Shown here: piece after piece, positions 40,733 to 51,827 of the stretch | How positions within the stretch are numbered: position 1 is the first letter of the stretch | Layout: every line of letters starts with the position of its first letter | Assembly: GCA_030248295.1 (NCBI GenBank) | Contig: JASANH010000626.1 | Span: 2,232,001 to 2,296,000, forward strand | Source of the DNA: Mesodorylaimus sp. YZB2_4 | Lineage: Eukaryota; Nematoda; Enoplea; Dorylaimida; Dorylaimidae | DNA length: 64,000 nt | Direction: 5' to 3' | Program-made: the position numbers and the translations under genes | The notes under the pieces: model-generated | What the model saw: the letters and a program-made list of their open reading frames with translations, nothing else | Databases searched by the model: none | Told to the model about the DNA's origin: nothing

Positions 40733-41121
40733 TGTCATCTACGGGGTCCTTCAAAAAGTAACAGGAATTTTATACCGGCAGGCTACGAATTTGATGATGA
40801 TTAATGAGCAATGCCAGCATTGAGTGTCAAGTCTACATACTGTATAGTCTTGACTATCACTTAAGGAAGTGACATCTTTTTCGGACTCTCCAGCAAAAAG
40901 TTGTATTTGCTTTTTAAAATTTTATGTACGAACTTTGACGGCTTCCCTCAAGTCACTTTTCACCATGGCTGATTCGGCGATGCTTGAGTTGAGGGCAAAT
41001 TCAAAATTTTAACTAAATTCGGATGGAAAGGAACCAAAAGAATTTCCAGTCTTCACACTGTAATCAGCAACTTCGTAGCGCATGACATTCCCATTACTTT
41101 TGAAAGACCCCGTAGATGACA
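40733..41121. mobile_element. MITE of about 390 bp
   Basis: Terminal inverted repeats starting TGTCATCTACGGGGTC, about 30 or more bases long with a few differences. No coding. The target duplication is not clear, so the superfamily is unassigned. Confidence 0.75.
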
Positions 41122-41366
41122 TTTGCGTAAGTCAAAAAACCCTGAAAGCTTGCCAGAAAATAAACATGATCGCCATCAAACTAGATCAAGGTAGAAAATG
41201 AAATATCGTACAGAATAGTCAACAGGTATTACGTGCCTATGCTGACAAGTATCTCTGTCCAGAAAACTAATACGCAAACTGAAACAGCGCGTGATTCGAA
41301 ATCGACCTGTCAAGTGACTCTAAATCGCAATATCTCAACTGAATCAAACCATCCGAATGATCACCA

Positions 41367-43060
41367 TTATTGCGATACTCTGCTGTATGGTACATCACCT
41401 ATTCTTCTAGTCAACCTCTGAAATCCTGGAATCACGAGCTCCAAGATCAAGATAAACAGCTCGAATATAATCGCAATGCCGATGTTGTAACTGGCATTCA
41501 TCACATCGGTTGCTTCTGCTATTGCATCAATAATCTACGCAGAAATTTAAAAAATAGGCGATATCTGGGTAGTGATTTTAAGCGAGCTTACAGTGAAAGC
41601 GGGAGCCTCGTAATAGTATAACTCAAGCACTTGGTTATAAAATATTTCCACGACGGCTACGTTCTTTCTAAAATTTATAAAACCGATCTTTGGGTACCGT
41701 CCTATGGTAGGTATTTAGTGTATTTTTGTGTGCACCCCAAACATGGTGCTTTGATTTGGGCGCTATGCAAAACGCCTCACTCCATCGTCCATTTGGACCA
41801 GATGGTTCAAATGCAAAATTGTGGCAATATGTGGCAGAAAGGGGTTTTTCCTTGCGCTTACTTACTTTATATGGTCTTCACAAGAATGGCTACTGTTTGA
41901 ATTCTCACATGCCCCAATCTAAAGTTTAAAATCGCTAACCAGATTACTGACAAAAATTTCTGGCGGTCACCTACCAGCGTAAAGCTATCCAAGCTGATGT
42001 CAGATGTGGTTATTGAAGTGCTGAAGGACACATCCCTGCAACCGGAAGTGCATGCACTACATAGGAGACTCTCGACTCTCTCTTATGAATTGCTTACAAA
42101 CAAGGCTGGGGGCAGTCGCAGCCGGTTTCCTTCAAAACGTCGATCTCCCCGCAAGCCAGGATGTGTTCAAGGCACACAACTGCAAAATATAGGATCAAGA
42201 TGTTAATAAGCCACGAGAATCTAGGCCCACCCACCATCATCCACCGTGCAAAATGTCGCATTGGACGGCTTAGCAAATCTTGGATCAGCGCATCCACATT
42301 GCTCCAGTGCGAATTTTTGGTAGCATGCTCTCAAACATCCCTGAAGAGAGACCGATAGCTTGAACGATAGGCACACTACAGTAAGTACAATACCGCAGAT
42401 AATGAAGGCTCTCACCTCGACTCTGTAATCCCCTTGGTAATACGATTTATTCAGGTTAGGGCCGCTGATGCAGTTCAGAATTCTCAAATATTCTTTCTGA
42501 AGAAATGTTGTTTTTCTGAGTGGTCCTCGATAAACATGCCGAAAGCATTACTCTGGTTACAATAACTGAAGTCGCAACTCCTGGAGTGACATAGAAACCT
42601 GAAGTTTCCGGAAATGGATCCTCCGCTTGTTGTTGAAGACTGACTCGAAAACCAGCTGAAGCTGATGCACAAACATATTCATCTTGAGCTGCTTCCAGAA
42701 TCAGTTTCAAACCTTGTAAGGAAACAGCACCTAGCTATGCAGGGCAGCTTAATGCGAAGATTCTAGGTACCTACCGTAATTTCTCCCAGCCCTCCGCATG
42801 AGGCGCGGGGTTGAGATATTGTAGTTAAATGTGTAACAGGCGCCGAACGATGCGGTCATTAGGGTTCGGAAGTCACTAGGATGCAACAACTTTTGAGGCA
42901 GATAACACCTTCGTCAAATGGTTTCTTACTGCTCTCTGAGACAGGATTCCCCTTCATAAAAACATTTGATAAATAAGCTGCTCCATTGCGTACTCGCGAT
43001 TGCCATCATCTCTGGCGAAAGGTGGGCGATCAAATATGGAAGGACAGAACTGACGAGACT
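41367..43060 (-). CDS. DEG/ENaC-like channel gene, copy 2, possibly a pseudogene
   Basis: Sodium-channel family member. From the 5' side: LIAHLSPEMM, FGACYTFNYN near 42850, FRVSLQQQAEDPFPETSGFY near 42600, then YYQGDYRVE joined to CLRACYQKFALEQCGCADPR (42240-42360), CGEIDVLKETGCDCPQPC, DVSFSTSITTS, exon 41592..41663 (VAVVEIFYNQ) and last exon 41367..41534 (NASYNIG, membrane helix, stop). The Cys-rich block is typical of the extracellular thumb. Doubts: the frame of TPGVATSVIVTRV does not continue into ISGPNLNKS, a TAA follows CLREQ near 42930, and the usual GxS filter and GLWLG helix are not clear. No first exon found. Confidence 0.6.
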
Positions 43061-43506
43061 CGTCCTGGCCAAGGAGTCGGTGGTTCCGAGCTACGCAAAC
43101 AAACATGTCATTCTGTTATGCCTGCACAAGGAAACTAGGCCTTTTCAGCTATGTTAAACACGTAGAATTTGAAGTTCCCGATTGGGCAGCTTATGACAAT
43201 GAGTTAAGGAAGATAGCTGATCTGCGTGAGATCTTATGCAGACTTTAGCGGACATGATTAAAATCATCATTTCTAACCAAATTTATTAATGATAGACCAG
43301 AAGGGAATTCAAAATTCTGTTTTCGCTGAAAAGGCCCATTGCTGTTGCAGCAACTAGTTTACTATAGCAGCAAGCATACTATACCACATTGAGCCGGTGA
43401 AACAAGGTATCTTCTGGCTTGTCCGTCTGTGTGGTAGTCGACGACAACCCTAACATAACGCGTGGGGAGCTTATGATGGCCAGGCGGAGTACTATCGCCT
43501 GCTTAC
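43061..43506 (-). other. Interval between mucin exon and DEG/ENaC copy 2
   Basis: Partly alignable with the interval downstream of the truncated mucin copy (40150-40387): both contain GTTAGGGTT.TCGTCGACTAC. A possible exon with a membrane segment for the mucin gene was looked for and not found. Confidence 0.4.
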
Positions 43507-46500
43507 CTGATGGTGAGTGACTTGCGCCGAGCGGAATCGAAGGCTCACGATCACTAATCGTCAGTGCTGAACTATTAGAGCCAGTCATGGTCTTGTCAGT
43601 CATGGTTTGGGGCCCCGAAGGTGTGGCAGGCGAGAAAGTTGGGTCTGTAATGACTGTTGAAGTCAGGAGGGTCTTTCCAGGTGAGTGTGCAGTGTCCTCG
43701 TTAAATGAAGTTACTCGAATGGAAGATGTCATTGCGACAGTTTCAGCAGTAGCCATATGTTCAGTAGGTTGGACGGTCGAAGGTATGATGAGAGTAGTTG
43801 GTGTATTTGGCGTATGCGGGGCTGCTGTGGATGCAGTCAGTGATCTAGGTGCATCTGTGGTGAGTACAGCAGTGATCGACGTAGTGCATGCGTCGGCGGT
43901 ACTTGCAGTGCGAGCGTTAGTTGCGAGGAACATTGCTGAGGCGGCAGATGCTGATGTGGCAGAGTCAGATATCGTGGTTATAGCAGGTGGGCTAGTCATG
44001 GGCGTGGTAAGCTGCGCAATCGATGATATGAGCGGGGAGGTTGCTGGAGCACTGAACAGGGTACTAATGAAAGTGAGAAGTGGTGGTGTCATGGATGAAG
44101 GGTGGTTTGCTGTGGGGATGATAGATGAAGTGGCGGTAGTCGATGCGGTGGATGAAGAGCCTGCATGTTTGATCCATGATACAGTAGTTGCCTGACTGGA
44201 TAGCGTAGAAGGAGTGATAGGCGGAATTGACTGCGAAGATGTGAGTGGGGCAGCCAATTTAGTAAAGCTCGGTGTGTACAAAAAGGATTGCGGGGATGTG
44301 GTGTGTGTAGTGGGATGGCTTGATGTGGATAAAGGGGTGATAACAGGTGAAATGGGAGAGGCAGAAGTGATTGATGGAGAATGGAAAGTTATCACTGGGC
44401 TTGGCGAAGTTGGGAACACCGATGTGGTAAAAATGGGAACAGCAGTAGAAGATACTGCAGCGGGGAATGTCGCGAAGGATGGAGGGGAATTCAGGGCAGA
44501 GAACGATATCACGGAGGATGGAGAAGAACCAGTCGAGGCAGAGAGGGATGTCGTGGAGGATGGAGTAGGAGAATTTGAGACAGAGAGGGATATTGTGGAG
44601 GATGGAGGCGGGACAGTCGAGGCAGAGGGGGATAGAGTGGGACTAGTGGAGGATAGAAGGGTACCAGTCGAGGCAGAGGGGGATAGAGTGGGACTAGTGG
44701 AGGATAGAAGGGTACCAGTCGAGGCAGAGGGGGATAGAGTGGGACTAGTGGAGGATAGAAGGGTACCAGTCGAGGCAGAGGGGGATAGAGTGGGACTAGT
44801 GGAGGATAGAAGGGTACCAGTGGAGGCAGAGGGGGATAGAGTGGGACTAGTGGAGGATGGAAGGGTACCAGTCGAGGCAGAGGGGGATAGAGTGGGACTA
44901 GTGGAGGATAGAAGGGTACCAGTCGAGGCAGAGGGGGATAGAGTTGGACTAGTGGAGGATAGAAGGGTACCAGTCGAGGCAGAAGGGGATAGAGTGGGAC
45001 TAGTGGAGGATGGAAGGGTACCAGTCGAGGCAGAGGGGGATAGAGTGGGACTAGTGGAGGATGGAAGGGTACCAGTCGAGGCAGAGGGGGATAGAGTGGG
45101 ACTAGTGGAGGATAGAAGGGTACCAGTCGAGGCAGAGGGGGATAGAGTGGGACTAGTGGAGGATAGAAGGGTACCAGTCGAGGCAGAGGGGGATAGAGTG
45201 GGACTAGTGGAGGATAGAAGGGTACCAGTGGAGGCAGAGGGGGATAGAGTTGGACTAGTGGAGGATAGAAGGGTACCAGTCGAGGCAGAAGGGGATAGAG
45301 TGGGACTAGTGGAGGATGGAAGGGTACCAGTCGAGGCAGAGGGGGATAGAGTGGGACTAGTGGAGGATGGAAGGGTACCAGTCGAGGCAGAGGGGGATAG
45401 AGTGGGACTAGTGGAGGATAGAAGGGTACCAGTCGAGGCAGAGGGGGATAGAGTGGGACTAGTGGAGGATAGAAGGGTACCAGTCGAGGCAGAGGGGGAT
45501 AGAGTGGGACTAGTGGAGGATAGAAGGGTACCAGTGGAGGCAGAGGGGGATAGAGTTGGACTAGTGGAGGATAGAAGGGTACCAGTCGAGGCAGAGGGGG
45601 ATAGAGTGGGACTAGTGGAGGATGGAAGGGTACCAGTCGAGGCAGAGGGGGATAAGGTTGAGGATGGAGCAGGAGCAGTTGAGACAAGGGGAGATGTTGT
45701 TGCTGTAGTGGGTGAAGTTAGCATGGTCGACGTTGTACGTAGGATACTCGTGTAAATAGTGCTTGGAGTTGAGGTCGATGCGAATGGTGCAGCACTTGTA
45801 GTTGTCGCAGATGATGTAGTTGTGGTTGTGATGGATTTAGTCGTTGAGGCGGAAGTGGTTGTTTGTAGCTGTGTCGCTAAAATAGGGCTGGAGGTATGTC
45901 AGTGTGATCGATTCTAATCATTCAGGCAATAACTTCAGGATTTAAAAGTTTCTGCGATGCATATAAAAAATCTCATTTCGATGTTTGTCAGAATGGGCTA
46001 ATAGCCAAAATATTGTGCGACTAACTTTGTAAGCTGAACACCCACCCAAACTTTTTAGCACGATGTCTTGTGTAGTAGACAATATCGGATCATATCTTAT
46101 ACCGTACAAAGACTGGGTCATATCTGATCGTTCTGTGTGTTACGGCTGCAGCACATATCATGTCATGTCATACTTTATCCATAGTCAAGCACTGCACAGT
46201 GCACTCGAGGGCTAAGGAACATATATTTCACAATCATTTTTTACTCCGGCGAGAGTCGAACCCTCCTCTGTAAGTGCGCTCGGCGTGGCTAGCTGACGCC
46301 TAAACAGCTAAGCCTAGTGCAAATCACACACAGGAGGAGCTAATTTAAGAAATCGGTGAAAAGTTGGCATCCAGAGAAAACTTTCCTCGAGAGCGGTAAA
46401 ACTCAGCATACTTACTCGCTGGCTAGCTATCATGAGAATTCCTCCTAACTACTGTTAGACATGATTTCCTAGATAAATGAGTGCTCTTTCAGATTACGCA

Positions 46501-48843
46501 GCCGTTTATCTCATTAAATTGTTTGGCAAGAAGAGGGATTTTTTGGATGTCGCATTTTCGGCTCACTTAAACGAGGCTTTTTTTGAGTTGGCATTCCAGG
46601 GTTGTTCTGAGGGAGACCTCTCTAAAACTCTTATTTTTTCTTTGAGCCGAAGAGCCAACTCTTTCGCACTTAAAGGTAATTAGTTTGACTCTCAGGCTAG
46701 AATCCAAAATGTCACAAGAAAAAAAAATTTAATAAAGAAACAGAAAAAGTTCTGGTTGATGTGTATTGTATAGAAAGTATTGTTGAGAGACAGTGTAACT
46801 CTCGTGACTGACAGACCATGGTAAGCGGGAGAGACTAATCGATATTCTCCCTTGGTTTATGCATGGTACGACGACATGCATTCCAGGCCCGCTGTTGCGT
46901 CGCCTATCAGTTCGACGCGCCAGTGGGACGCATGTTTTTCAGCCCTTCGCTTATTCGACAACGTTTGGGGTTTTTAAACAGGCGACACATAGCTTTGACG
47001 ATCAGTGTATCTGGTCAATTCGGTCTATCGGCAGCATCGCCAACCACGTAATGCGCGAGTAGCTTAGGAAGCATCAACTGACGAAAGCAAAGGAACATTC
47101 ATACTGCTGCAAACATGCAGCCACTATATGGGTGCTAACTCGAGGGTCATCAGGGCTGTTCTTTCCTGATTTGCTCCCCGATAGCTTTGTGATTCGTCCC
47201 TGTACATAACGTGTAACAAGTTTGCAGCTCTTCCCTCAGTGAGCTGATGCTCGCTCGGATATGTTGTTCGATTATAAAAAAGTATGAGCAAAGCTTCAAA
47301 ACTAGTTGCTTCAAATTTTAAACGTCTTCCACGGCGCACCAGTAAGCAGCAGCACCATCAAAATACAGTACACTTATTTCATCTGATCGAGTCCGTGTAT
47401 TTCAGTGTGCCCATTACTTGTATCAATGAAGTGACTGTAGACTCAGAAATGTTAGCGCTGTCATGAAAGCTGCTTTCGAATGTTTTCTTCTCTTATCTCA
47501 TAACGAAACGGACTCGAAACTTAAAAAAATCATGGTGAAATCATGTGGAATACCCTTTTGTGCAGCGCCAAATGGACACGTCGCTCTACGACACATGGCC
47601 ACTAGCAAGGCCTCCAAAGAAAAGTGGCACATGGCTGCATGGCTTTCCCCTGGCTGGGAGACGTCAAGGCCAGGGTCGACCGTACCGCCGTACTCGCCGT
47701 ACTGTACCTAACGATAAGGTTCGTGTTCAGTACTGAAAGCAGGCTGGTACGGCCGTCCTGACTTTTTATGTTTTGTGTGATGATTTGGTGTTGGAACACA
47801 TTTTTGCATCACAGGGGCCAGATGGACATATTTTAAAACCCCAAAAACAAAGACTTCACTCAGTATTGGAAAAGCTTTTCGAAATTTTTTAAATTAAAAA
47901 AAATGGGTTATGGAATCTTTTTGTTGGTACGAGTACGGTTACGGTTCCGTACGGCGTGCCAGGCCTCAGATACGGTACGGGTATGGTAGAAAAGTCGGTA
48001 CGGTCGACTCTGGCGTTAAGCCCTCGGGGTGATGTTTCAGCCGTACCCGTAGGTATGGTCGCAACACTCGCCGGCTCTAGTCGGAGTTTTTGTCCCGCCG
48101 ACTTCGGCCTGCAGCCTTCCTCCTACGCCTGCAAGGCTTGCTAACAACTGCCCACTTCCAGTCGAGGTTTTCGCCCCTGAGACCCAGGAGACTTTGTTTC
48201 TCCGATGGGTGCGCTGTTCACTCAGTTCTAACAGCCTTCGCTAAACTACTGTACAGCCTCTTACCGCTTGCAGTGACATTGGCGCAAACTACGTTCTGCG
48301 TAGTAGTAACTAATTCATGATCACAACTTCCTGTGCCGCCTGTTTTAAATTTGCACGCCGAGGCTGCTTGGACCTTGTTTGGATCAAGTACTTCGTTACA
48401 TTTAGGGCCCAGTAAAGAGCAGCTGGCTGCGTCATTGGTGTCCATGTAACGCCAAGGATCTCCCGCCTTCGAATTAAGTATTCCAATCCAAAAATCGTTG
48501 CTTGTGCATGAGTGCCTGCAAGTAGAGCATAAAGTGCAGTTTCGAAGAAGCGATAAAGTGGTATTAGAAAGAACCATCTTACGCAAAAGTATCGATTGCT
48601 TTAAGTTCATCCGCATTGTGCATGACGGGCAACGTGGCATTTATCCCCTCGCAGTATCGTTTGGCATTCGCCCATGTATCTTTCGGGGAACCACGACAAA
48701 AGCCCAGCGTAAAAGTTGGACAAACCTTGGCCAAGAGGCGGTTCGTATAGGCAGCTGAAAAATTCAAGTTTGGTTCTCAGTCCTACTTTACCAGAAAGTC
48801 AAGGCTTACCTAAAAGTATGTACAAAATGCCACACAGCTGCAT
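43507..48843 (-). CDS. C-type lectin domain plus mucin-like stalk, 3' end unresolved
   Basis: Exons 48810..48843, 48583..48754, 48265..48515 and 43507..45876 join in phase. Exon 1 starts MQLCGILYILL, a short signal-like hydrophobic segment. Exons 2-3 form a C-type lectin-like domain: CPTF, WANAKRYCEGINATLPVM, DFWIGILNS, then paired cysteines. The usual QPD/EPN calcium-sugar motif is not evident, so sugar binding is uncertain. Exon 4 encodes about 790 residues of Ser/Thr/Pro-rich sequence with 17-residue repeats, expected to be heavily O-glycosylated. It ends at a good donor (43506) in phase 1; the following exon, perhaps a membrane anchor, was not found. Probable secreted or surface mucin-lectin. 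Confidence 0.7.
44612..45650 (-). repeat. 51-bp mucin minisatellite with 306-bp higher-order period
   Basis: About 20 units of 51 bp encoding TLLSSTSPTLSPSASTG. The variant base run GAGTTGGAC recurs at 44944, 45250 and 45556, exactly 306 bases (six units) apart, as does the Leu/Pro pattern LLLLPP. Because 51 is divisible by three, other frames stay open on both strands (a Pro/Leu-rich frame on minus and an acidic frame on plus); these are not separate genes. Confidence 0.95.
46150..46325 (-). mobile_element. tRNA-derived SINE
   Basis: On the minus strand the head has an A-box-like TTAGCTGTTTAGGCG and a B box GGTTCGACTCT with tRNA-like spacing, followed by a tail shared with 6385-6515. It lies in the 2.4-kb intron of the lectin-mucin gene. 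The head differs too much from a cloverleaf to be a working tRNA gene. Confidence 0.65.
46793..48145 (+). repeat. Family B repeat pieces in lectin-mucin intron
   Basis: Three pieces in the order of the family B consensus: 46793-46860 (head), 47640-47672 (CTGGCTGGGAGACGTCAA) and 47995-48145 (GTGATGTTTCAGCCGTACCC through GTCGCAACACTCGCCGGCTC). They may be one copy interrupted by later insertions. The sequence between them is unrecognised. Confidence 0.55.
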
Positions 48844-49403
48844 TGCTGCAATGTATGCACTAGTGACAGTATCTGTGCCAGGCCTGCCAAACGATGACCT
48901 GTAAACGTTACTCCTCTAATCTGTCCTTTATATGGATTCGTACCCTTTGATTGACAGACATTAGTTGCTAGAGCTACCATCGGACACCAACCTGTTCTAT
49001 CCAATGAAAGGACATGTATTCTTCCAATAATCATAGCCAGGCTCACGTCAGAGGGACAGGGCTAACAAGCCACTTGACTAATTGGGATCCAATTTGCTAA
49101 GAACGACAGGCATTGTCACTGTGATAAGTGCTTTCAACCTGAAGGGCTCGTTTGTCATGAAATGTTCAAGCGCAGAACATCGCTCAACTATTTTCTCATG
49201 TTTTTGCTCTTTTCGACCGGTTTTCGTTCGTGTTACAGAGTTTGGCCGAAACGTTTGAGGCTCGAGAGTCAAAATTGTGAGACAAATCTACTGTGGGAAA
49301 TTCAGGTCTGCATGTATAGACCATATCTGATATCCCTCGCCCAACCTAACACAAACTGAACCGTTTTCATGCGGAACACACCAATGCACATGCACCTACC
49401 GCT
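48844..49403. other. Intergenic, nothing recognised
   Basis: Upstream of the lectin-mucin start and downstream of the SMPD4 stop, both on the minus strand. No repeat, RNA gene or exon seen; short ORFs only. Confidence 0.5.
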
Positions 49404-51827
49404 CTAACCAGAAACCTTAGGATGATACTCCAACACAACATAGGCCCATATCAAGCAGGCTATCACCGCAGTAATTAGGAACACAAAAATGGTGCCACAT
49501 CCAAAAATCAATCCCAAAAATAGAATCAACACAAAAAATTTAAACAAAAACTGATATTTTGCTAAAGGTCTCAAATTTAGTCTTGCTTTTAATTCCGTCG
49601 GTCTTCTTTCCACGATTGGACTATTCCTTCGAGAAATCCTCGTCGGTGGTGTCAAGCATTTCCGAAAAATCCAAGGCGCAAAGCCGTGCGGTTGGCGATA
49701 TATAATTTCAAATTTCCTTCCATATTTTGCATTGATTTTTGACGAAATGTTTTGCAAAATATGCGCTAAAAATCCAAATTCCATGGAGGGATCGACTGGC
49801 GCCAAATCGGACGGTCTTGGAACGCGGGCCAAGTCGAAACGTCGGTTGCCATTGAGCAACTGCCATCGCCCCAGAGGTGTCAATCGAAGACGACCATCCT
49901 CGCCAGTTTGACAATCTGGTTGCCTATCCGCGCGTTGACGCGTGTCGAACGGTTCCTCAACTTGTCCATTCACCTGTTCTCCCTCGCAAAGTCGAAATCC
50001 AAAGGCGTGCTGAAAATGCTGCACGGAGACGTACAAACAATCGCGAGCACGATCCAACTCGATCCACTGCGCATTTTCTGTATCTTCATTGAACAATTGA
50101 TTGAAAAACCACGTCGCCCAAGTTTCTTTCTTTTGGGCAGCACGTTGTTCAGCGACAACATTCTGACAAAATTCGGCCGCATCTCGAGCACGTTCTGTCA
50201 CCGAAATGACCAGTTTTCCAATATCTTCCCCAACGAGGCTATCCGAAGAATCGTTGAATCGTATTATCGAAATATTCTCAATATTAGCGCTCCAGCCCAA
50301 AGCTGATGTCAGATTGGGTTGACTGATAACGTGCGCCGTGCGATAAAGAGCAAATGCGTTCTTGTAGGCCGAGAGATCCATTCGTTGGAATCGTGTCATG
50401 GCTGCCCGAAAGAAAGTGGTATAAATTAGGAGATGTTCTTTGACGAATCGTTCCCAATGATCGTCGTAATTTCGTTCGACTTGAGCTTGAAAATTTCCAT
50501 AAGCGTATCGCCAAGGCTGGATATAGGCGAACCAAAGTTCTAATAGAAGTCGGAATGATGAATCCAAAGGCCATTTATCGAATGCGTTTAGCAAATAAAT
50601 CCAAATTCGGCCATCCAAAATTCTTGGCACGTGTCGTTCTTTGAAATCGCGAAATTGAGGATCTATGATGGAATTGGATGGACCATAGGCAAAACGATGC
50701 AAATGCTCGATTAGAGTCCGATTGACCATCGCAGCAACACCAGAAATCATTGAACTTCCTCGACCAGAACCAAATATTCCAACTTTTTCAGCACTGCTAA
50801 TGTGAGTAGGAGAGGAGGAATGTGACCGGGGATCGGCAACATTGAACCAGCTATCGACTAAAATGGAAAGCAACGCTACGCTTTTCCATAAAACATCCGA
50901 AAATTTTGTCGTTTGCGATTTCGAAGAAGAAAATGAACTTGGCGAAGTAGTTTCTCGAAAAAGTTCTCGTCTCAAGAGACCGAGCGGAGTAGAGCGAGCT
51001 CGATGCGGTTCGTATTCATCCAACAAATATCGCCCATTCCTGTGATCTACGCCCGTCGCTGTGGTGGTGATCGATGGCGATACCAGCCAACTTGGAAAGA
51101 TCCCATCGGCAGGAAGAAAACAAGTCAAATAGTCCATGAGCAAAGTGACATAAATGCAATCCAATCGATCGAAATCTGCGTGTGGATACGCACCGGCTGC
51201 AGATAATAAATGTTGAGCAAATCGATAGAAATAATATTCGAACGGATTCAATTCCAAGATATCCATTTGTATCGATTCATTGGTCGGACGATGCCCGTCG
51301 ATCGCTGTTCGCGAAACATTCATCTGGTCGAATATTTGCACACGATAACGCACATTCGGTTCCGATCGCATCAATCGATCGATAGCACGAAAAAGAGGGC
51401 CGTTCACGTTTAATAAGTCGTAATAGGCTTGATAATCGCTGATTGAATTCGGTGTCACAGTCAGCAGCGATAAATGAGGAGAGAATTGTTGACCAGCGCA
51501 TAAATCGGTGATCAAGTAAATATCGTCGATTGCACGTTGCAAATTTTCAATCAATTGACCGCCCGTACTCGAGTCTAACATGCAAGCTATGTCGTGACAT
51601 ATTTGCCACGATGTCGACACTGGTGTCGATGCAGGTGAAAATGGAGACCACGTCGAAAATGCAGACGATGCCATCATTAATGTTTCCTTGATCGACAAAT
51701 TACTGGACAGACTGTTTACTTCAGGATCGCGTTGAAAAATTGGCACAGCTAACAGAAATACTTTGAAATAACATGTTTGCGTCAAGTAAGATATTATAGG
51801 CTGATAATAAAGAGATTGTCGTTGCAC
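49404..51827 (-). CDS. smpd4: Sphingomyelin phosphodiesterase 4 (neutral sphingomyelinase 3)
   Basis: Endoplasmic reticulum/nuclear-envelope protein that hydrolyses sphingomyelin to ceramide. One long open frame of about 800 residues, as in the family. Human-like landmarks: LNPFEYYFYRFA, FLPADGIFPSW, WPLDSSFRLLLELWF then YIQPWRYA, EHLLIYTTFFRAAM, HVISQPNLT, and GEDGRLRLTPLGRWQLLNG. The C-terminus has strongly hydrophobic stretches (FKFFVLILFLGLIFGCG and VFLITAVIACLIWAYVVL), the expected membrane anchor. The 5' end is uncertain: an acceptor CTGTTAG near 51750 suggests a small upstream exon, perhaps starting MRLTEELT near 51945; another possible start is MMASSAF near 51675. Nearly intronless, unlike its neighbours. 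Confidence 0.88.
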   Translation of the reverse strand: MQRQSLYYQPIISYLTQTCYFKVFLLAVPIFQRDPEVNSLSSNLSIKETLMMASSAFSTWSPFSPASTPVSTSWQICHDIACMLDSSTGGQLIENLQRAIDDIYLITDLCAGQQFSPHLSLLTVTPNSISDYQAYYDLLNVNGPLFRAIDRLMRSEPNVRYRVQIFDQMNVSRTAIDGHRPTNESIQMDILELNPFEYYFYRFAQHLLSAAGAYPHADFDRLDCIYVTLLMDYLTCFLPADGIFPSWLVSPSITTTATGVDHRNGRYLLDEYEPHRARSTPLGLLRRELFRETTSPSSFSSSKSQTTKFSDVLWKSVALLSILVDSWFNVADPRSHSSSPTHISSAEKVGIFGSGRGSSMISGVAAMVNRTLIEHLHRFAYGPSNSIIDPQFRDFKERHVPRILDGRIWIYLLNAFDKWPLDSSFRLLLELWFAYIQPWRYAYGNFQAQVERNYDDHWERFVKEHLLIYTTFFRAAMTRFQRMDLSAYKNAFALYRTAHVISQPNLTSALGWSANIENISIIRFNDSSDSLVGEDIGKLVISVTERARDAAEFCQNVVAEQRAAQKKETWATWFFNQLFNEDTENAQWIELDRARDCLYVSVQHFQHAFGFRLCEGEQVNGQVEEPFDTRQRADRQPDCQTGEDGRLRLTPLGRWQLLNGNRRFDLARVPRPSDLAPVDPSMEFGFLAHILQNISSKINAKYGRKFEIIYRQPHGFAPWIFRKCLTPPTRISRRNSPIVERRPTELKARLNLRPLAKYQFLFKFFVLILFLGLIFGCGTIFVFLITAVIACLIWAYVVLEYHPKVSG

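Noticed and set aside
44509-45687. Minus-strand 392-codon Pro/Leu-rich ORF
   Set aside because: Alternative frame of the same 51-bp repeat. The Ser/Thr/Pro frame extends beyond the repeat and joins the lectin exons in phase; this one does not.
44214-45755. Plus-strand 513-codon acidic ORF (EAEGDRVGLVED repeats)
   Set aside because: It is the antisense of the mucin minisatellite, open because the unit is 51 bp with no stop in that frame. No splice context or homology.
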